This document shows, piece after piece, positions 1-8,398 of a stretch of 62,419 bases of DNA; the stretch's first letter is position 1; the number at the start of each line of letters is the position of its first letter. A model generated the notes under the pieces. That model worked only from the letters and a program-made list of their open reading frames with translations. It searched no databases and had not been told where the DNA came from. The stretch is from Oscillospiraceae bacterium (GTDB lineage: Bacteria; Bacillota; Clostridia; Oscillospirales; Oscillospiraceae): the NCBI GenBank assembly GCA_009780435.1, contig WRAB01000002.1, forward strand, positions 1-62,419. The letters are read 5' to 3'. Position numbers and translations under genes: made by a program.

Positions 1-3
1 CTA

Positions 4-40
4 GAGCCCAGTTATATATATCTCATATATATCTGGGCTC
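4..40. terminator. Hairpin upstream of tRNA-Asn
   Basis: An inverted repeat with GAGCCCAG and CTGGGCTC arms is extended by AT-rich pairing, with one mismatch and a 5-nt loop. There is no long T-run after it. It may end the transcript of a gene lying left of the window; the assignment as terminator is an inference. Confidence 0.4.
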
Positions 41-47
41 AACACTT

Positions 48-123
48 TCCTCAATAGCTCAGTCGGTAGAGCATGCGGCTGTTAACCGCAGGGTCGTTGG
101 TTCGAGTCCAACTTGGGGAGCCA
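48..123 (+). tRNA. tRNA-Asn (anticodon GTT)
   Basis: A complete 76-nt cloverleaf. The acceptor arms TCCTCAA and TTGGGGA pair with one G-T wobble. The anticodon loop CTGTTAA presents GTT, the T arm carries GGTTCGAGTCC, the discriminator is G, and CCA is encoded in the DNA. A strong terminator follows directly. Confidence 0.96.
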
Positions 124-124
124 G

Positions 125-168
125 ACAGGGGCCGACACATCGCCATGTGTCGGCCCCTGTATTTTTAT
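125..168 (+). terminator. Rho-independent terminator after tRNA-Asn
   Basis: A GC-rich stem of about 15 bp (ACAGGGGCCGACACAT paired with ATGTGTCGGCCCCTGT) with a very short loop is followed by ATTTTTAT. It lies directly behind the tRNA, so it should end that transcript. Confidence 0.9.
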
Positions 169-172
169 AGCA

Positions 173-625
173 CTACTTCTTTCGATTCTCCTCACGCCGC
201 TGGTGATACTGGCCCAGGAGACCGTCATATTTCTTCCCGGTGAGCTTGTACGCCACCTCAAAGGCAAGCGTCATCACGACGAAGACCACAAGGGCGATTA
301 GGATAAATATGAGCCAAGGCCCGCTGCCCGCGCCTGGAAGCCATTGGAAGAAATAGGCCGTGGCCGCCAAGAGCGCGAAAAATGGCACTGCGAACACCAA
401 CAGCCGCAGCGTATAGTGCATCTGCTTGATGAGCCGCGGCCCAAAGGCGAGGTATTGGAAGAATGACCCCCCAGATGCCAAAATCAGAAACGAGAACACC
501 CAACTGATGGGAATTTCGGACTGGCCCAGCAGTGCTGCGATGAGGGTGTAAATAATAATCATGCCGGAAAAGCAGAGCGCAGCCCAAGTTTTCCATTCCA
601 CGACGCCTTGTAAAAAGTTTTTCAT
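173..625 (-). CDS. DUF3021 family membrane protein
   Basis: A 150-residue integral membrane protein with four hydrophobic segments (about residues 13-34, 40-58, 72-92 and 100-122) and a charged cytoplasmic tail rich in Lys, Arg and Glu. Size, topology and gene order match DUF3021 proteins, which are almost always encoded directly behind a small LytTR regulator; the pair is thought to work as a membrane-linked regulatory module. Its ATG overlaps the stop codon of the LytTR gene as ATGA, so the two are translationally coupled. The signal sensed is not visible from the sequence. Confidence 0.8.
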   Translation of the reverse strand: MKNFLQGVVEWKTWAALCFSGMIIIYTLIAALLGQSEIPISWVFSFLILASGGSFFQYLAFGPRLIKQMHYTLRLLVFAVPFFALLAATAYFFQWLPGAGSGPWLIFILIALVVFVVMTLAFEVAYKLTGKKYDGLLGQYHQRREENRKK

Positions 626-1074
626 TTCGAGTCCTCCTCCATGTACAGTTTTTTCTTGATCGTCGGGACAAACTGCCGAGAGACCGTCAGCCGCTCACCG
701 TTTTCCATAGTGACGGTCATCCGCCCCCCGAAGTCCGGGCGCAGGGACTGAATTTTAGCAAAGTTGATGACACAGGACTTAGACGCCCGGAAAAAATCCT
801 CCTGTGCAAACCGGGACTCCAGCTCATAGAGTTTGAGCGGCGTCTCATAGACCGCAGTCGCCGTGTATAAAAATGTTCGGCGGTCAGCGGCATCACAGTA
901 TAGAATTTCGCCAGGGGTGAGCAGATACGTCTGGCTGTCAAGAAGCCCCGTGATTTTCTTGTCAAAGGCACGTAAGGCCGCCACCATCCGTAAGATTTGA
1001 TCGTCCGCTTTTTGGCAGGAGATGACAATCTCGGTCTCGGCGATTTGGTCGCTCTCCTGTATGACAATTTTCAA
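622..1074 (-). CDS. LytTR DNA-binding domain regulator
   Basis: A small regulator that consists mostly of a C-terminal LytTR domain (about residues 40-145), with the typical core of FFRASKSCVIN, then I..L.P..GGRMTV..ENGE, then VSRQFVP near the end. It has no receiver domain and belongs to the single-domain LytTR type paired with DUF3021. I chose the TTG at 1074-1072 because it gives the usual MKI start and puts GGAGG 10 nt upstream; the GTG at 1083 would leave only 2 nt. It probably regulates its own operon and perhaps the divergent gene at 1220. Confidence 0.85.
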   Translation of the reverse strand: MKIVIQESDQIAETEIVISCQKADDQILRMVAALRAFDKKITGLLDSQTYLLTPGEILYCDAADRRTFLYTATAVYETPLKLYELESRFAQEDFFRASKSCVINFAKIQSLRPDFGGRMTVTMENGERLTVSRQFVPTIKKKLYMEEDSK

Positions 1075-1219
1075 ATGGCACACATCCTCCCTGTATGGAC
1101 TTTGTGATCACATCTATATGATATGCGATTCAACGCGGCGATTCAAGCCATTTTGTATGACTTGTAGAAAGACGCACATAAGTTGCGATTATACTGAAAT
1201 CAAAAAAGGAGCAATCTAG

Positions 1220-2854
1220 ATGAAAAAAGGAAAACGGACGCTTTTGATCACCGTACTGACTATTTTGGTTGGCCTCGGCTACTTCTATCTCAACCTACCG
1301 GCTATCAACCTGCAAGACCCCGGATTTTACGGGTTCTTCTTTATCATGGCGGCGGTATTCACGGGTCTGCGCCTGCTCTTTTCCGGGGGGATCAGCCAAA
1401 ACAGCACGCCGCCGGAGATTATACGCACGATCAAATTAAAGGCCATGATCCCGGCCATCTGCTGCTTGATCTTAGCGGGCATTTTCATCGTGGGCTCCAT
1501 CGTCTCCTCCCCGATCCTACGGGCCAGGAGCTTTGCGGACATCCTCCAAGTGGAGCACAGCGATTTCGCTACCGACGTGCGGGAAATCTCCTTCGGTCAG
1601 ATCCCCATGCTGGACGCACGAAGTGCCGCCCGCCTTGGCAACCGTGCTCTGGGGGAGCTTGCCGATGTGGTCTCCCAGTTTGAAATCGCCGAGACCTACA
1701 CCCAGATCAATTTCCAGGGCCGCCCGGTGCGGGTTGCGCCCCTGGTCTACGGCGATATTATCAAGTGGTTCAACAACACGGGTCAAGGCCTGCCGGCCTA
1801 TATCCGTATCGACATGGTCACCCAACAGCCGGAAGTGGTGCGCTTAGAGCCGGGGCGCTATATGCGATATTCCCCCAGCGAATACTTTTTCCGCAACATC
1901 AACCGGCATCTGCGCTTCAACTATCCCACATTCATGTTCGGGGACCCCGTATTTGAGATCGACGAAGAGGGTACGCCCTACTGGGTCGCTCCACGGATTG
2001 TCCGGCGGATCGGGCTCTTTGGCGGTATGGATGTCAACGGTGCCGTACTGGTCAACGCCATCACCGGGGCGAGTCAGTTCTACCAAGCCCATGAGATTCC
2101 CATCTGGGTGGACCGGGTATTCTCCGCCGACCTGCTCTTAGAGCAATACAACTGGTACGGTGCCTATTCCAGCGGATTTTTCAACTCCATCCTGGGCCAG
2201 CGAGGCGTGACGAGAGCCACCCGGGGCTACAACTATATCGCCCTTGACGGCGATGTATACCTGTACACCGGCATCACCTCCGTGGGCGGGGACGCCAGCA
2301 TCATCGGCTTTGTCCTGGTCAACCAGCGGACAAAGCAGACGACCCTCTACTCTGTGGCGGGGGCCGAAGAGTACGCCGCCATGGCCAGTGCCGAGGGCCT
2401 GGTGCAGGATCTCCGATACACGGCCACTTTTCCGCTGTTGCTCAACATCGCAGGCCGGCCCACGTATTTTGTGGCCTTGAAAGATAATCAGGACATCGTC
2501 CGGCAGTACGCCATGGTGGATGTGCAGTTTTCCCAGATCGCCGTCAACGCCTATCCCATAGAGGAGACCGAGCGCCTATTCCGAGAAACGCTACTCCGAC
2601 AGGGGCTAATCGATGCGGAGGCCATAGTGGGCGCCTATGACACGGGTACCATTGAGGAGATTCGCACAGCCGTCATTGACGGGAACACCCACTTCTTTAT
2701 CCGGTTCCAGGGGGAGCGCGAGTTCTACGTCATCACGGCGGCGGAGAACCCCCACGTGGTGACCTTAGATGAGGGAGACCGGGTGGATATCTACCGCACC
2801 CAGGGCGAGGTGGAAGGGAACCTGATCCCCGCATACCGGATCGACCCACGATGA
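1220..2854 (+). CDS. Conserved membrane protein of unknown function
   Basis: 544 residues. Three hydrophobic helices are visible near the N-terminus (about residues 8-26, 36-55 and 74-97), followed by about 440 residues of soluble, aromatic-rich sequence that should lie on the outer face of the membrane. I do not recognise a named domain. The start is supported by AAAGGAG 8 nt upstream of the ATG. The stop overlaps the start of the pseudouridine synthase gene as ATGA, so the two are co-translated. Divergent from the LytTR pair; whether they are functionally linked is not known. Confidence 0.7.
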   Translation: MKKGKRTLLITVLTILVGLGYFYLNLPAINLQDPGFYGFFFIMAAVFTGLRLLFSGGISQNSTPPEIIRTIKLKAMIPAICCLILAGIFIVGSIVSSPILRARSFADILQVEHSDFATDVREISFGQIPMLDARSAARLGNRALGELADVVSQFEIAETYTQINFQGRPVRVAPLVYGDIIKWFNNTGQGLPAYIRIDMVTQQPEVVRLEPGRYMRYSPSEYFFRNINRHLRFNYPTFMFGDPVFEIDEEGTPYWVAPRIVRRIGLFGGMDVNGAVLVNAITGASQFYQAHEIPIWVDRVFSADLLLEQYNWYGAYSSGFFNSILGQRGVTRATRGYNYIALDGDVYLYTGITSVGGDASIIGFVLVNQRTKQTTLYSVAGAEEYAAMASAEGLVQDLRYTATFPLLLNIAGRPTYFVALKDNQDIVRQYAMVDVQFSQIAVNAYPIEETERLFRETLLRQGLIDAEAIVGAYDTGTIEEIRTAVIDGNTHFFIRFQGEREFYVITAAENPHVVTLDEGDRVDIYRTQGEVEGNLIPAYRIDPR

Positions 2855-3768
2855 TCTTACAGCACAGAGTGACGGAGGAGGAGGGCGGTACCGCCCTCCT
2901 CCACATCTTACGGCGCAGTATGGGCCTCTCCGCCGTGGCCGTTCGGCGGCTCAAGGCCCACGGCGGCCTGGAGGTGGATGGCGTGCTCCGCTTCACCACC
3001 TATCTGGTCTCGCCGGGAGAGATCGTCACCGCCTGCGTCTCCCAAGCGGAAAAAGAGGGGGATGCCCTGCCGGAATCCGGCCCCCTGGATATCCTGTTTG
3101 AGGACGAGGGGCTCATTGCCGTGAACAAACCCGCCGGGTGTATTGTCCACCCCTCCCGCTCCCGGATTGAGGGAACCCTGGCCAACTTTGTGGCGGGCTA
3201 TCTCCAACAGAGCGGCCAGCGGCCCATCTGCCACATCGTCAACCGCCTGGATCGGGATACCAGCGGTGTGACTCTGTTCGCCAAAAACGCCCACGTGAAG
3301 GCGTTAGCCGTCAAAGCGGCGGCGATGGGGGAGAAGCGGTACACCGCCATCGTTTGGGGTGCACTCACGCCCGCTGATGGCGTCATTGACCTGCCCATTC
3401 GCCGATTTCAGGAGCGGGACATGCGCCGCATCGTCGCCGCCGACGGCAAACGGGCCGTGACCCGGTATCGCACCCTGACACAGGGTGAGGCGGTGGGTCA
3501 GACCTACAGCGTGTTAGAACTGATCCTGGAGACGGGCCGCACCCATCAGATCCGTGTCCACTGCCTGGCGCAAAAAAACCCCCTGGTGGGGGACCCCATG
3601 TACTGCACAGAAGAATCCCGGGCCTGGTCGGAGATGCTGGGGATCGAACGGCAGTTGTTGCATAGCAATAGGCTGTCCCTGACGCACCCCCTGACCGGGG
3701 CGGCGTTGGAGATTGAAGCGCCGATCTGGGATGAAGGATTTCGGGGGTTACTTGATAAGTCGCTTTAG
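2851..3768 (+). CDS. RluA-family pseudouridine synthase
   Basis: 305 residues. An S4-like RNA-binding segment (about residues 10-70) is followed by the catalytic domain. The signature NRLDRDTSG holds the catalytic Asp (second D), and ETGRTHQIRVH further on is the typical RluA-family motif. It should isomerise uridine to pseudouridine in 23S rRNA or tRNA; the exact target cannot be told from sequence. Its start overlaps the stop of the membrane protein gene before it. Its last 21 nt overlap the end of the convergent toxin gene. Confidence 0.9.
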   Translation: MILQHRVTEEEGGTALLHILRRSMGLSAVAVRRLKAHGGLEVDGVLRFTTYLVSPGEIVTACVSQAEKEGDALPESGPLDILFEDEGLIAVNKPAGCIVHPSRSRIEGTLANFVAGYLQQSGQRPICHIVNRLDRDTSGVTLFAKNAHVKALAVKAAAMGEKRYTAIVWGALTPADGVIDLPIRRFQERDMRRIVAADGKRAVTRYRTLTQGEAVGQTYSVLELILETGRTHQIRVHCLAQKNPLVGDPMYCTEESRAWSEMLGIERQLLHSNRLSLTHPLTGAALEIEAPIWDEGFRGLLDKSL

Positions 3769-4038
3769 TTCTTCATAAAAATTTTCTCTCGTCCCCGCCA
3801 ATATGACAAGAACGAGACGATTTTCTTCTTCGTAGATTCGATAGGCAATCTCATAGCTGACACTACTATGTTTCACATCATAGCCGTAGATGCCCCGCAA
3901 ATCTCCTGTTTTCTGTGAACCGGAATAAGGGTTCTCTGCCAGTTTATCAATGGCATTTTTAAATGCCGTAAGTAGGCCTTGGTCTTTCAACTTCTTGAAA
4001 TATCGCTCGGCGGGTTTGGAATAGCTGATTTCGTACAT
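3748..4038 (-). CDS. RelE/ParE-family toxin
   Basis: 96 residues with the compact alpha-beta layout of RelE/ParE-superfamily toxins: an N-terminal YEISYSKPAERYFKKL strand-helix, a helix with LAENPYSG, then L.GIYGYDVKH and the terminal strand RLVLVILAGTRENFYEEL. RelE-type members cleave mRNA on the ribosome and ParE-type members block gyrase; which of these applies is open, although the conserved basic and aromatic residues near the C-terminus favour RelE. It lies 3 nt downstream of the antitoxin gene and ends convergently inside the pseudouridine synthase gene. Confidence 0.85.
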   Translation of the reverse strand: MYEISYSKPAERYFKKLKDQGLLTAFKNAIDKLAENPYSGSQKTGDLRGIYGYDVKHSSVSYEIAYRIYEEENRLVLVILAGTRENFYEELKRLIK

Positions 4039-4041
4039 CGT

Positions 4042-4401
4042 CTATTCCTCCCCGAAAATCTCTTTTGTCGTGGCTCCTTTTCGTTTGCCCGCTGCGATTT
4101 CGTCTGCCTCGTCGATCAAGATACCAATGGCTTTTTTGATATTGTTACGCTGTTCGGCAAACTTGGTGATGAGCTCCTCGCCGCTATACCCCTGCGAAAC
4201 CAAGTCTTTTAGAATTTCCATTGTAAATCCGTCATCCACAGTTGAAAGCGGACGGAGGACAATGGCATCGTCGGCGAGAACGCACTCGATTTCTTTGTCG
4301 AAGTGCAGTTTTTCATAGAATTTTTGTGGGATGGTGATCTGACGCTTTCCGGTTACTCTAATAATTTTTCGCTCCATGGTTGAACGCTCCATTGTATTCA
4401 T
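4042..4401 (-). CDS. AbrB/MazE-type antitoxin
   Basis: 119 residues. The N-terminal part KIIRVTGKRQITIPQKFYEKL is a swapped-hairpin AbrB/SpoVT DNA-binding domain; the C-terminal half (residues 50-119) is helical and charged and should wrap the RelE-type toxin encoded 3 nt downstream. The ATG at 4401 is chosen because AAAGGAG lies 9 nt upstream; a longer open frame to 4560 runs back through the promoter and is rejected. It probably represses its own promoter through the large inverted repeat at 4445-4488. Confidence 0.85.
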   Translation of the reverse strand: MNTMERSTMERKIIRVTGKRQITIPQKFYEKLHFDKEIECVLADDAIVLRPLSTVDDGFTMEILKDLVSQGYSGEELITKFAEQRNNIKKAIGILIDEADEIAAGKRKGATTKEIFGEE

Positions 4402-4444
4402 AGCGGGGGCTCCTTTCGTAGTATATTCAAATGGCTTTAATAAT

Positions 4445-4488
4445 ATTCCTAGTTTCCTTGGTGTAATTATATCAAGGAAACTAGGAAT
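4445..4488. promoter_or_regulatory. Operator: 16-bp perfect inverted repeat
   Basis: ATTCCTAGTTTCCTTG (4445-4460) and its exact complement (4473-4488) flank a 12-bp centre that holds the -10 box. It lies in the only promoter of the toxin-antitoxin pair, which is where AbrB-type antitoxins usually bind to autoregulate. Binding by this antitoxin is inferred. Confidence 0.85.
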
Positions 4489-4494
4489 TGTCAA
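4466..4494 (-). promoter_or_regulatory. Sigma-A promoter of toxin-antitoxin operon
   Basis: On the minus strand, TTGACA (4494-4489) and TATAAT (4471-4466) are both perfect consensus and 17 bp apart. One arm of the operator fills the spacer and the other lies over the start site, so a bound repressor would block polymerase. Confidence 0.93.
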
Positions 4495-4529
4495 TTGCGA
4501 TATAAGCGCTTCCCGCCACCAATCAATCA

Positions 4530-4724
4530 CTACAAAGAGCCAGAAATGGCCTGCACCCATTTGCCCCGATCATAAGATTCTACCACAAATTTATGAACCG
4601 CATCATTTGCCATTATGGTCAAGCCATTTTGAATAAATCCCAACGAGATAGATGTCTCAACTTTTTGGACTTCAGCAAGTGGAATCGTGCATTCTTGAAA
4701 CAAAGTAGATTGAAAAAATTTCAT
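4530..4724 (-). CDS. Small PH-like domain protein (possible remnant)
   Basis: 64 residues. The core, from IPLAEVQKVE through LGFIQNGLTI to HKFVVESYDRGKWV, resembles the second half of short bacterial PH-like domains, in which a strand with I..V.K is followed by NG..I and a terminal W helix. It starts 4 nt behind the uvrB stop, with no good ribosome binding site of its own, so it would depend on coupling to uvrB. It may be a truncated copy rather than a working gene. Confidence 0.45.
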   Translation of the reverse strand: MKFFQSTLFQECTIPLAEVQKVETSISLGFIQNGLTIMANDAVHKFVVESYDRGKWVQAISGSL

Positions 4725-4728
4725 AGCC

Positions 4729-6699
4729 CTACTTCTCCCCCCGCAACTCAATAATCCGATCCCGCAGCGCCGCCGCAAGCTCAAACTCCAGCATCTTGGA
4801 CGCCGCCTTCATCTCACGCTCCAGCTTGGCGATGGCCTGATCCCGCTCGCTCTTGGTCATCTTGACGCCGTCTTTGCCCTTCGCCCGATCCGCAGAGATG
4901 TCGGCGGAGATCTCGATGAGGTCCCGCACGCTCTTGGTGACGGTCTGGGGGGTGATCCCGTGGGCCTCGTTATAATCCGTCTGGATTTTGCGGCGGCGCT
5001 CCGTCTCGTCCATGGCCCGCTCCATGGAGCGGGTAATGGTATCGGCGTAGAGGATGACCACGCTCTCGGCGTTCCGAGCCGCCCGGCCGATGGTCTGGAT
5101 GAGACTGGTCTCGGAGCGCAGAAACCCCTCCTTATCCGCATCTAAGATTGCCACGAGGGACACCTCCGGCAGATCCAGCCCCTCCCGCAGGAGATTGATC
5201 CCCACCAAGACGTCAAATTGTCCCAGCCGCAGGTCACGGATGATCTCCATCCGCTCAATGGTGGTGATATCGTGGTGCATATAGCGGACTTTGATGCCCA
5301 CGTTGGTCAGGTACTGGGTCAAATCCTCCGCCATCTTTTTGGTCAGGGTGGTGATGAGGGTCCGCTCTTTTTTCGTTACCCGGGCGTGGATTTCGTCAAG
5401 CAAATCGTCGATCTGACCCTGGACGGGCCGGACGGAGATCTCCGGATCCACAAGCCCTGTGGGCCGGATGATTTGCTCCACCACCTGGCCGGAGCGGGAG
5501 CGCTCATACTCCCCCGGTGTGGCGGAGACGTAGACGAACTGGGGAATCCGCTGGTTAAACTCCTCGAAATTTAAGGGCCGGTTGTCAAAAGCCGAGGGCA
5601 GGCGGAACCCGTGGGAGACCAGATTCTCCTTCCTGGCCCGATCCCCGGCGTACATGCCCCGAACCTGGGGCAGGGATACGTGGCTCTCGTCCACGAAGAG
5701 GATGAAATCCTCCGGGAAATAGTCGAGCAAGGTCATAGGGGCCGATCCGGGCGGCCTGCCGCTGATAATCCGGGAGTAGTTCTCAATGCCGTTGCAGTAG
5801 CCCAACTCCCGCATCATTTCAATGTCAAACATGGTTCGCTGGGCGATGCGCTGGGCCTCGATGAGTTTATTCTGCTCGTTGAACAGGCGCACCTGGGCGT
5901 CGCACTCGGCCTGGATTTCCCCGATGGCCCGCTCCATCTTCTCCGGACTCGTGACGTAGTGGGAGGCGGGGTAGATGGCCACGTGATCCAAGATTTTCGT
6001 CGGCGTGCCGGTGACCACATTGATGGCAGAGATCCGGTCGATCTCGTCGCCAAAGAACTCCACCCGGTAGGCGTAGTTCTGGGCGTAGGTGGGGAAGATC
6101 TCCACCGTATCCCCCCGAACCCGAAACATGTTCCGGTCAAAGGCCATATCGTTGCGCTCGTAGCGGATTTCTACTAATTTTTTCAGCAGATCATCCCGCT
6201 TTTTGATCTGTCCCGTCCGCAGGGAGACCACCATATTGGCGTAGTCACCGGGGTCCCCCAGGCCGTAGATACAGGAAACAGAGGCCACCACCACCACGTC
6301 CCGCCGCTCAAAGAGGGCCGATGTAGCGCTGTGGCGCAGCCGCTCGATCTCGTCGTTGATGGTGGCGTCTTTTTCGATATAGGTGTCCGAGTGGACGATA
6401 TAGGCCTCCGGCTGGTAGTAGTCGTAGTAGGAGACGAAATACTCCACGGCGTTTTCCGGGAAAAACTCCTTGAACTCGCTACAGAGCTGTGCCGCCAATG
6501 TCTTATTATGGGCCAAGACCAGTGCTGGCCGCTGGAGGGATTCGATGACCTTTGCCATGGTATACGTCTTCCCGCTCCCCGTGACGCCCAGGAGCGTCTG
6601 CTCCGCAAGACCCAGCTCCGCCCCCTGAGCTAAGAGCCGGATGGCCTCCGGCTGATCCCCGGCGGGGGAGTATTCGCTTATGACTTTAAAATCAGGCAT
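4729..6699 (-). CDS. uvrB: UvrABC excinuclease subunit B
   Basis: 656 residues, the normal UvrB length. UvrB is the damage-verifying helicase-like subunit of nucleotide excision repair: UvrA loads it on the lesion and it recruits UvrC. Visible are Walker A GVTGSGKT (about residue 39), the beta-hairpin region with [10 protein letters not shown] followed by DTYIEKD, the Walker B-like FVDESH, the helicase motifs [10 protein letters not shown] and QTIGRAARN, and the C-terminal UVR coiled-coil domain that binds UvrC. AAAGGAG precedes the ATG. uvrA and uvrC are not in the window. Confidence 0.98.
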   Translation of the reverse strand: MPDFKVISEYSPAGDQPEAIRLLAQGAELGLAEQTLLGVTGSGKTYTMAKVIESLQRPALVLAHNKTLAAQLCSEFKEFFPENAVEYFVSYYDYYQPEAYIVHSDTYIEKDATINDEIERLRHSATSALFERRDVVVVASVSCIYGLGDPGDYANMVVSLRTGQIKKRDDLLKKLVEIRYERNDMAFDRNMFRVRGDTVEIFPTYAQNYAYRVEFFGDEIDRISAINVVTGTPTKILDHVAIYPASHYVTSPEKMERAIGEIQAECDAQVRLFNEQNKLIEAQRIAQRTMFDIEMMRELGYCNGIENYSRIISGRPPGSAPMTLLDYFPEDFILFVDESHVSLPQVRGMYAGDRARKENLVSHGFRLPSAFDNRPLNFEEFNQRIPQFVYVSATPGEYERSRSGQVVEQIIRPTGLVDPEISVRPVQGQIDDLLDEIHARVTKKERTLITTLTKKMAEDLTQYLTNVGIKVRYMHHDITTIERMEIIRDLRLGQFDVLVGINLLREGLDLPEVSLVAILDADKEGFLRSETSLIQTIGRAARNAESVVILYADTITRSMERAMDETERRRKIQTDYNEAHGITPQTVTKSVRDLIEISADISADRAKGKDGVKMTKSERDQAIAKLEREMKAASKMLEFELAAALRDRIIELRGEK

Positions 6700-6732
6700 A
6701 AGGGCTCCTTTTTTGGTGTGGAATGCAGTTAG

Positions 6733-7197
6733 CTACGAAAATAATTTTTTATGATAGTAATACGGGCCGCACTGGCTTTCATGCGTGACCACATATGTCC
6801 AGTTAAATCTTTTGCTCACGACATATAAATCGCTACTATGAAAATCAATGCCGTCAATGAAATCATTCTGCGTCAAAGTGGCCGCATTTTCCAAGTAGTA
6901 AGCATCGTCATGGTGTTGGAAAAAAATATAGCATTGAGATTTATTCTGCGAGAGAAAAGAATTGGTTGCTTCCTCTCCATCTATGCAAGGACATCTTTCA
7001 AAGCTGAAAATGTGCCACATGAACTGGTCTATATAAATATCATCCGTTTTTGTTCCGGCGGCAAAGCTGGTCAGCCAATTGCTTTTTAACGCGGCAACCG
7101 TTTCGGAATCCGAAATATATTCAAACAAAATACCTTTGCTGGCCAACCGTGATTCCATATTTTTGCGGTACTTGCGGGCAAATCTATCTAGTTTCAT
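6733..7197 (-). CDS. DUF4275-like protein
   Basis: 154 residues, soluble, rich in aromatic residues. The central block DQFMWHIFSFERCPCIDGEEA, with YIFFQHHDDAYYLENA and WTYVVTHE.QCGPYYY after it, matches my memory of DUF4275, a small Firmicutes family with no assigned function. The assignment is by motif memory only. Monocistronic; its 3' end lies 33 nt from the uvrB start on the same strand. Confidence 0.6.
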   Translation of the reverse strand: MKLDRFARKYRKNMESRLASKGILFEYISDSETVAALKSNWLTSFAAGTKTDDIYIDQFMWHIFSFERCPCIDGEEATNSFLSQNKSQCYIFFQHHDDAYYLENAATLTQNDFIDGIDFHSSDLYVVSKRFNWTYVVTHESQCGPYYYHKKLFS

Positions 7198-7254
7198 TTA
7201 TCAAACCTCATTAAAATCCGACATGGGAACTCCTCTGTGCGGAGTGGTTATGTT

Positions 7255-7425
7255 GTGCAATAAGCTCCTTTTCCAACTGACGCCCCAAGAGCGAAGCGAT
7301 TGGCTCGGCGGAAGGGGTGCCTCCGGTGCAAAGGAGCTGTCAGCGAAGCTGACTGAGGATTGCCCTTGCCCTTTGATCCCCTCGTTTTGAGGGGGCTGTC
7401 AGGCGAAGCCTGACTGGGGGAGGAG
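7255..7425. repeat. Composite palindromic repeat element
   Basis: Contains two small palindromes, TCAGC-GAA-GCTGA (7341-7353) and TCAGGC-GAA-GCCTGA (7399-7413), each followed by a G-rich tail, plus GAGCGAAGCGATTGGCTCGG at 7290-7309. A related partial copy is at 10271-10300. Such units are commonly dispersed between genes in Oscillospiraceae. The right end reaches into the gene at 7399-7911 and supplies its stop codon. Confidence 0.6.
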
Positions 7426-7911
7426 CCGCGCCGCAATCTCCCGCTCCAGCAACTCCAGCAAAATCGGCATACTCTCAGCATCCACATCAAATTGAAAACA
7501 ATAAAAGCGGCATTTTTGGTAGTGCGACTCCCCGATGTGGAAGTCAAACCCTGTACAAGCATCCAAGCACTCGCACCCCTCAACCAGCTTTCGGCAAACG
7601 TTCTTTTTGTCAATCTGGCTTATCATGTGTTCTGGCAGACGATTCAGCACAGGGGCATGTTGTTCCGGGTCAACAATGGTGATCCGAACTTTTAGCCCTT
7701 TTTTGCGCAGATAGAAATTCAAGATACCCTTTCTTGAATTGGGCATGGTATATGCCAGTTGATAGGGGTATGCTTTCGTGGAGGAAATTTTCACTTTACA
7801 ACCCATCTGCCTTAACTTCTCGTGGACGCCGAGGACAAAGCCCACACAGTCATCGGCAACCTGGCCGAGCAAGCCGAGAAAATCGCTGAATTGATAGTCT
7901 GTTTTACTCAT
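7399..7911 (-). CDS. Hypothetical protein with repeat-derived C-terminus
   Basis: 170 residues, soluble, no signal peptide. Five Cys residues cluster within about residues 106-135 (C..LVEGCECLDACTGF then YQKCRFYC), which could bind a metal. I do not recognise the family. The last residues, LLPQSGFA, and the TGA stop are encoded by the palindromic repeat at 7399-7425, so the original C-terminus has probably been replaced. No neighbour suggests a role. Confidence 0.6.
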   Translation of the reverse strand: MSKTDYQFSDFLGLLGQVADDCVGFVLGVHEKLRQMGCKVKISSTKAYPYQLAYTMPNSRKGILNFYLRKKGLKVRITIVDPEQHAPVLNRLPEHMISQIDKKNVCRKLVEGCECLDACTGFDFHIGESHYQKCRFYCFQFDVDAESMPILLELLEREIAARLLPQSGFA

Positions 7912-7978
7912 CTAAAACTTCACCACCCAAACTCCATTCGTTGCTCAATCTTGTTCAAATGCCTACTGTCTATGTTCT

Positions 7979-8335
7979 TTACTCTATTCTGAACTCTCCC
8001 CAATGAAATAGGTTGCCATTTCCGGTGCGTGTAGCAATGCCATCTTCGTCAAAGAAAATAATAAGATGTCTCCAAGAGTGTGAATGAACTGGATTCCTTA
8101 GGCGATATACAAAAGTTGTCCAATTGGGTTCAGGTTCTCCTAGCATCAATATAATTTTCTCCTCGTGCAAGCCAATGACACGTCGGCTTATGTCCCCAGC
8201 CATCCTGTGTCTGAGTGCATTTTCTTCCCATAAAGAAGGTATAAAAGGCAAAGGCATGAAAAAAGCGATATATAAAAGAGCAGCAACAATAATGCACCCT
8301 ATAAACAGCTTTTTCCTGACCTTCTTCGTCTGCAT
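7979..8335 (-). CDS. Membrane-anchored protein, BamE/SmpA-like fold possible
   Basis: 118 residues. One N-terminal membrane helix (about residues 10-28, with IVAALLYIAFFM) is followed by a small domain with IGLHEEKIILMLGEPEPNW, which resembles the helix and LGxP turn of SmpA/BamE-like and related lipoprotein domains in Firmicutes, then a strand with LIIFFDEDGIA. The ATG at 8335 is preferred over 8365 because GAGG lies 9 nt upstream. Function unknown. Confidence 0.55.
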   Translation of the reverse strand: MQTKKVRKKLFIGCIIVAALLYIAFFMPLPFIPSLWEENALRHRMAGDISRRVIGLHEEKIILMLGEPEPNWTTFVYRLRNPVHSHSWRHLIIFFDEDGIATRTGNGNLFHWGEFRIE

Positions 8336-8398
8336 TTTCTTGTACCTCAAAATGTTCAAAAACATAAATACCGCTGCACACCTTGCTCAAAAAAACAG

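Noticed and set aside
48-168. tRNA-Asn as an integration site of a mobile element
   Set aside because: No integrase gene and no repeated tRNA 3' end were seen in the window.
4402-4560. N-terminal extension of the antitoxin frame
   Set aside because: It runs through the promoter and the operator palindrome, and the ATG at 4401 has a good ribosome binding site.
5611-6177. 188-codon frame on the plus strand inside uvrB
   Set aside because: Antisense shadow of a conserved gene; the product is low-complexity and resembles no protein family.
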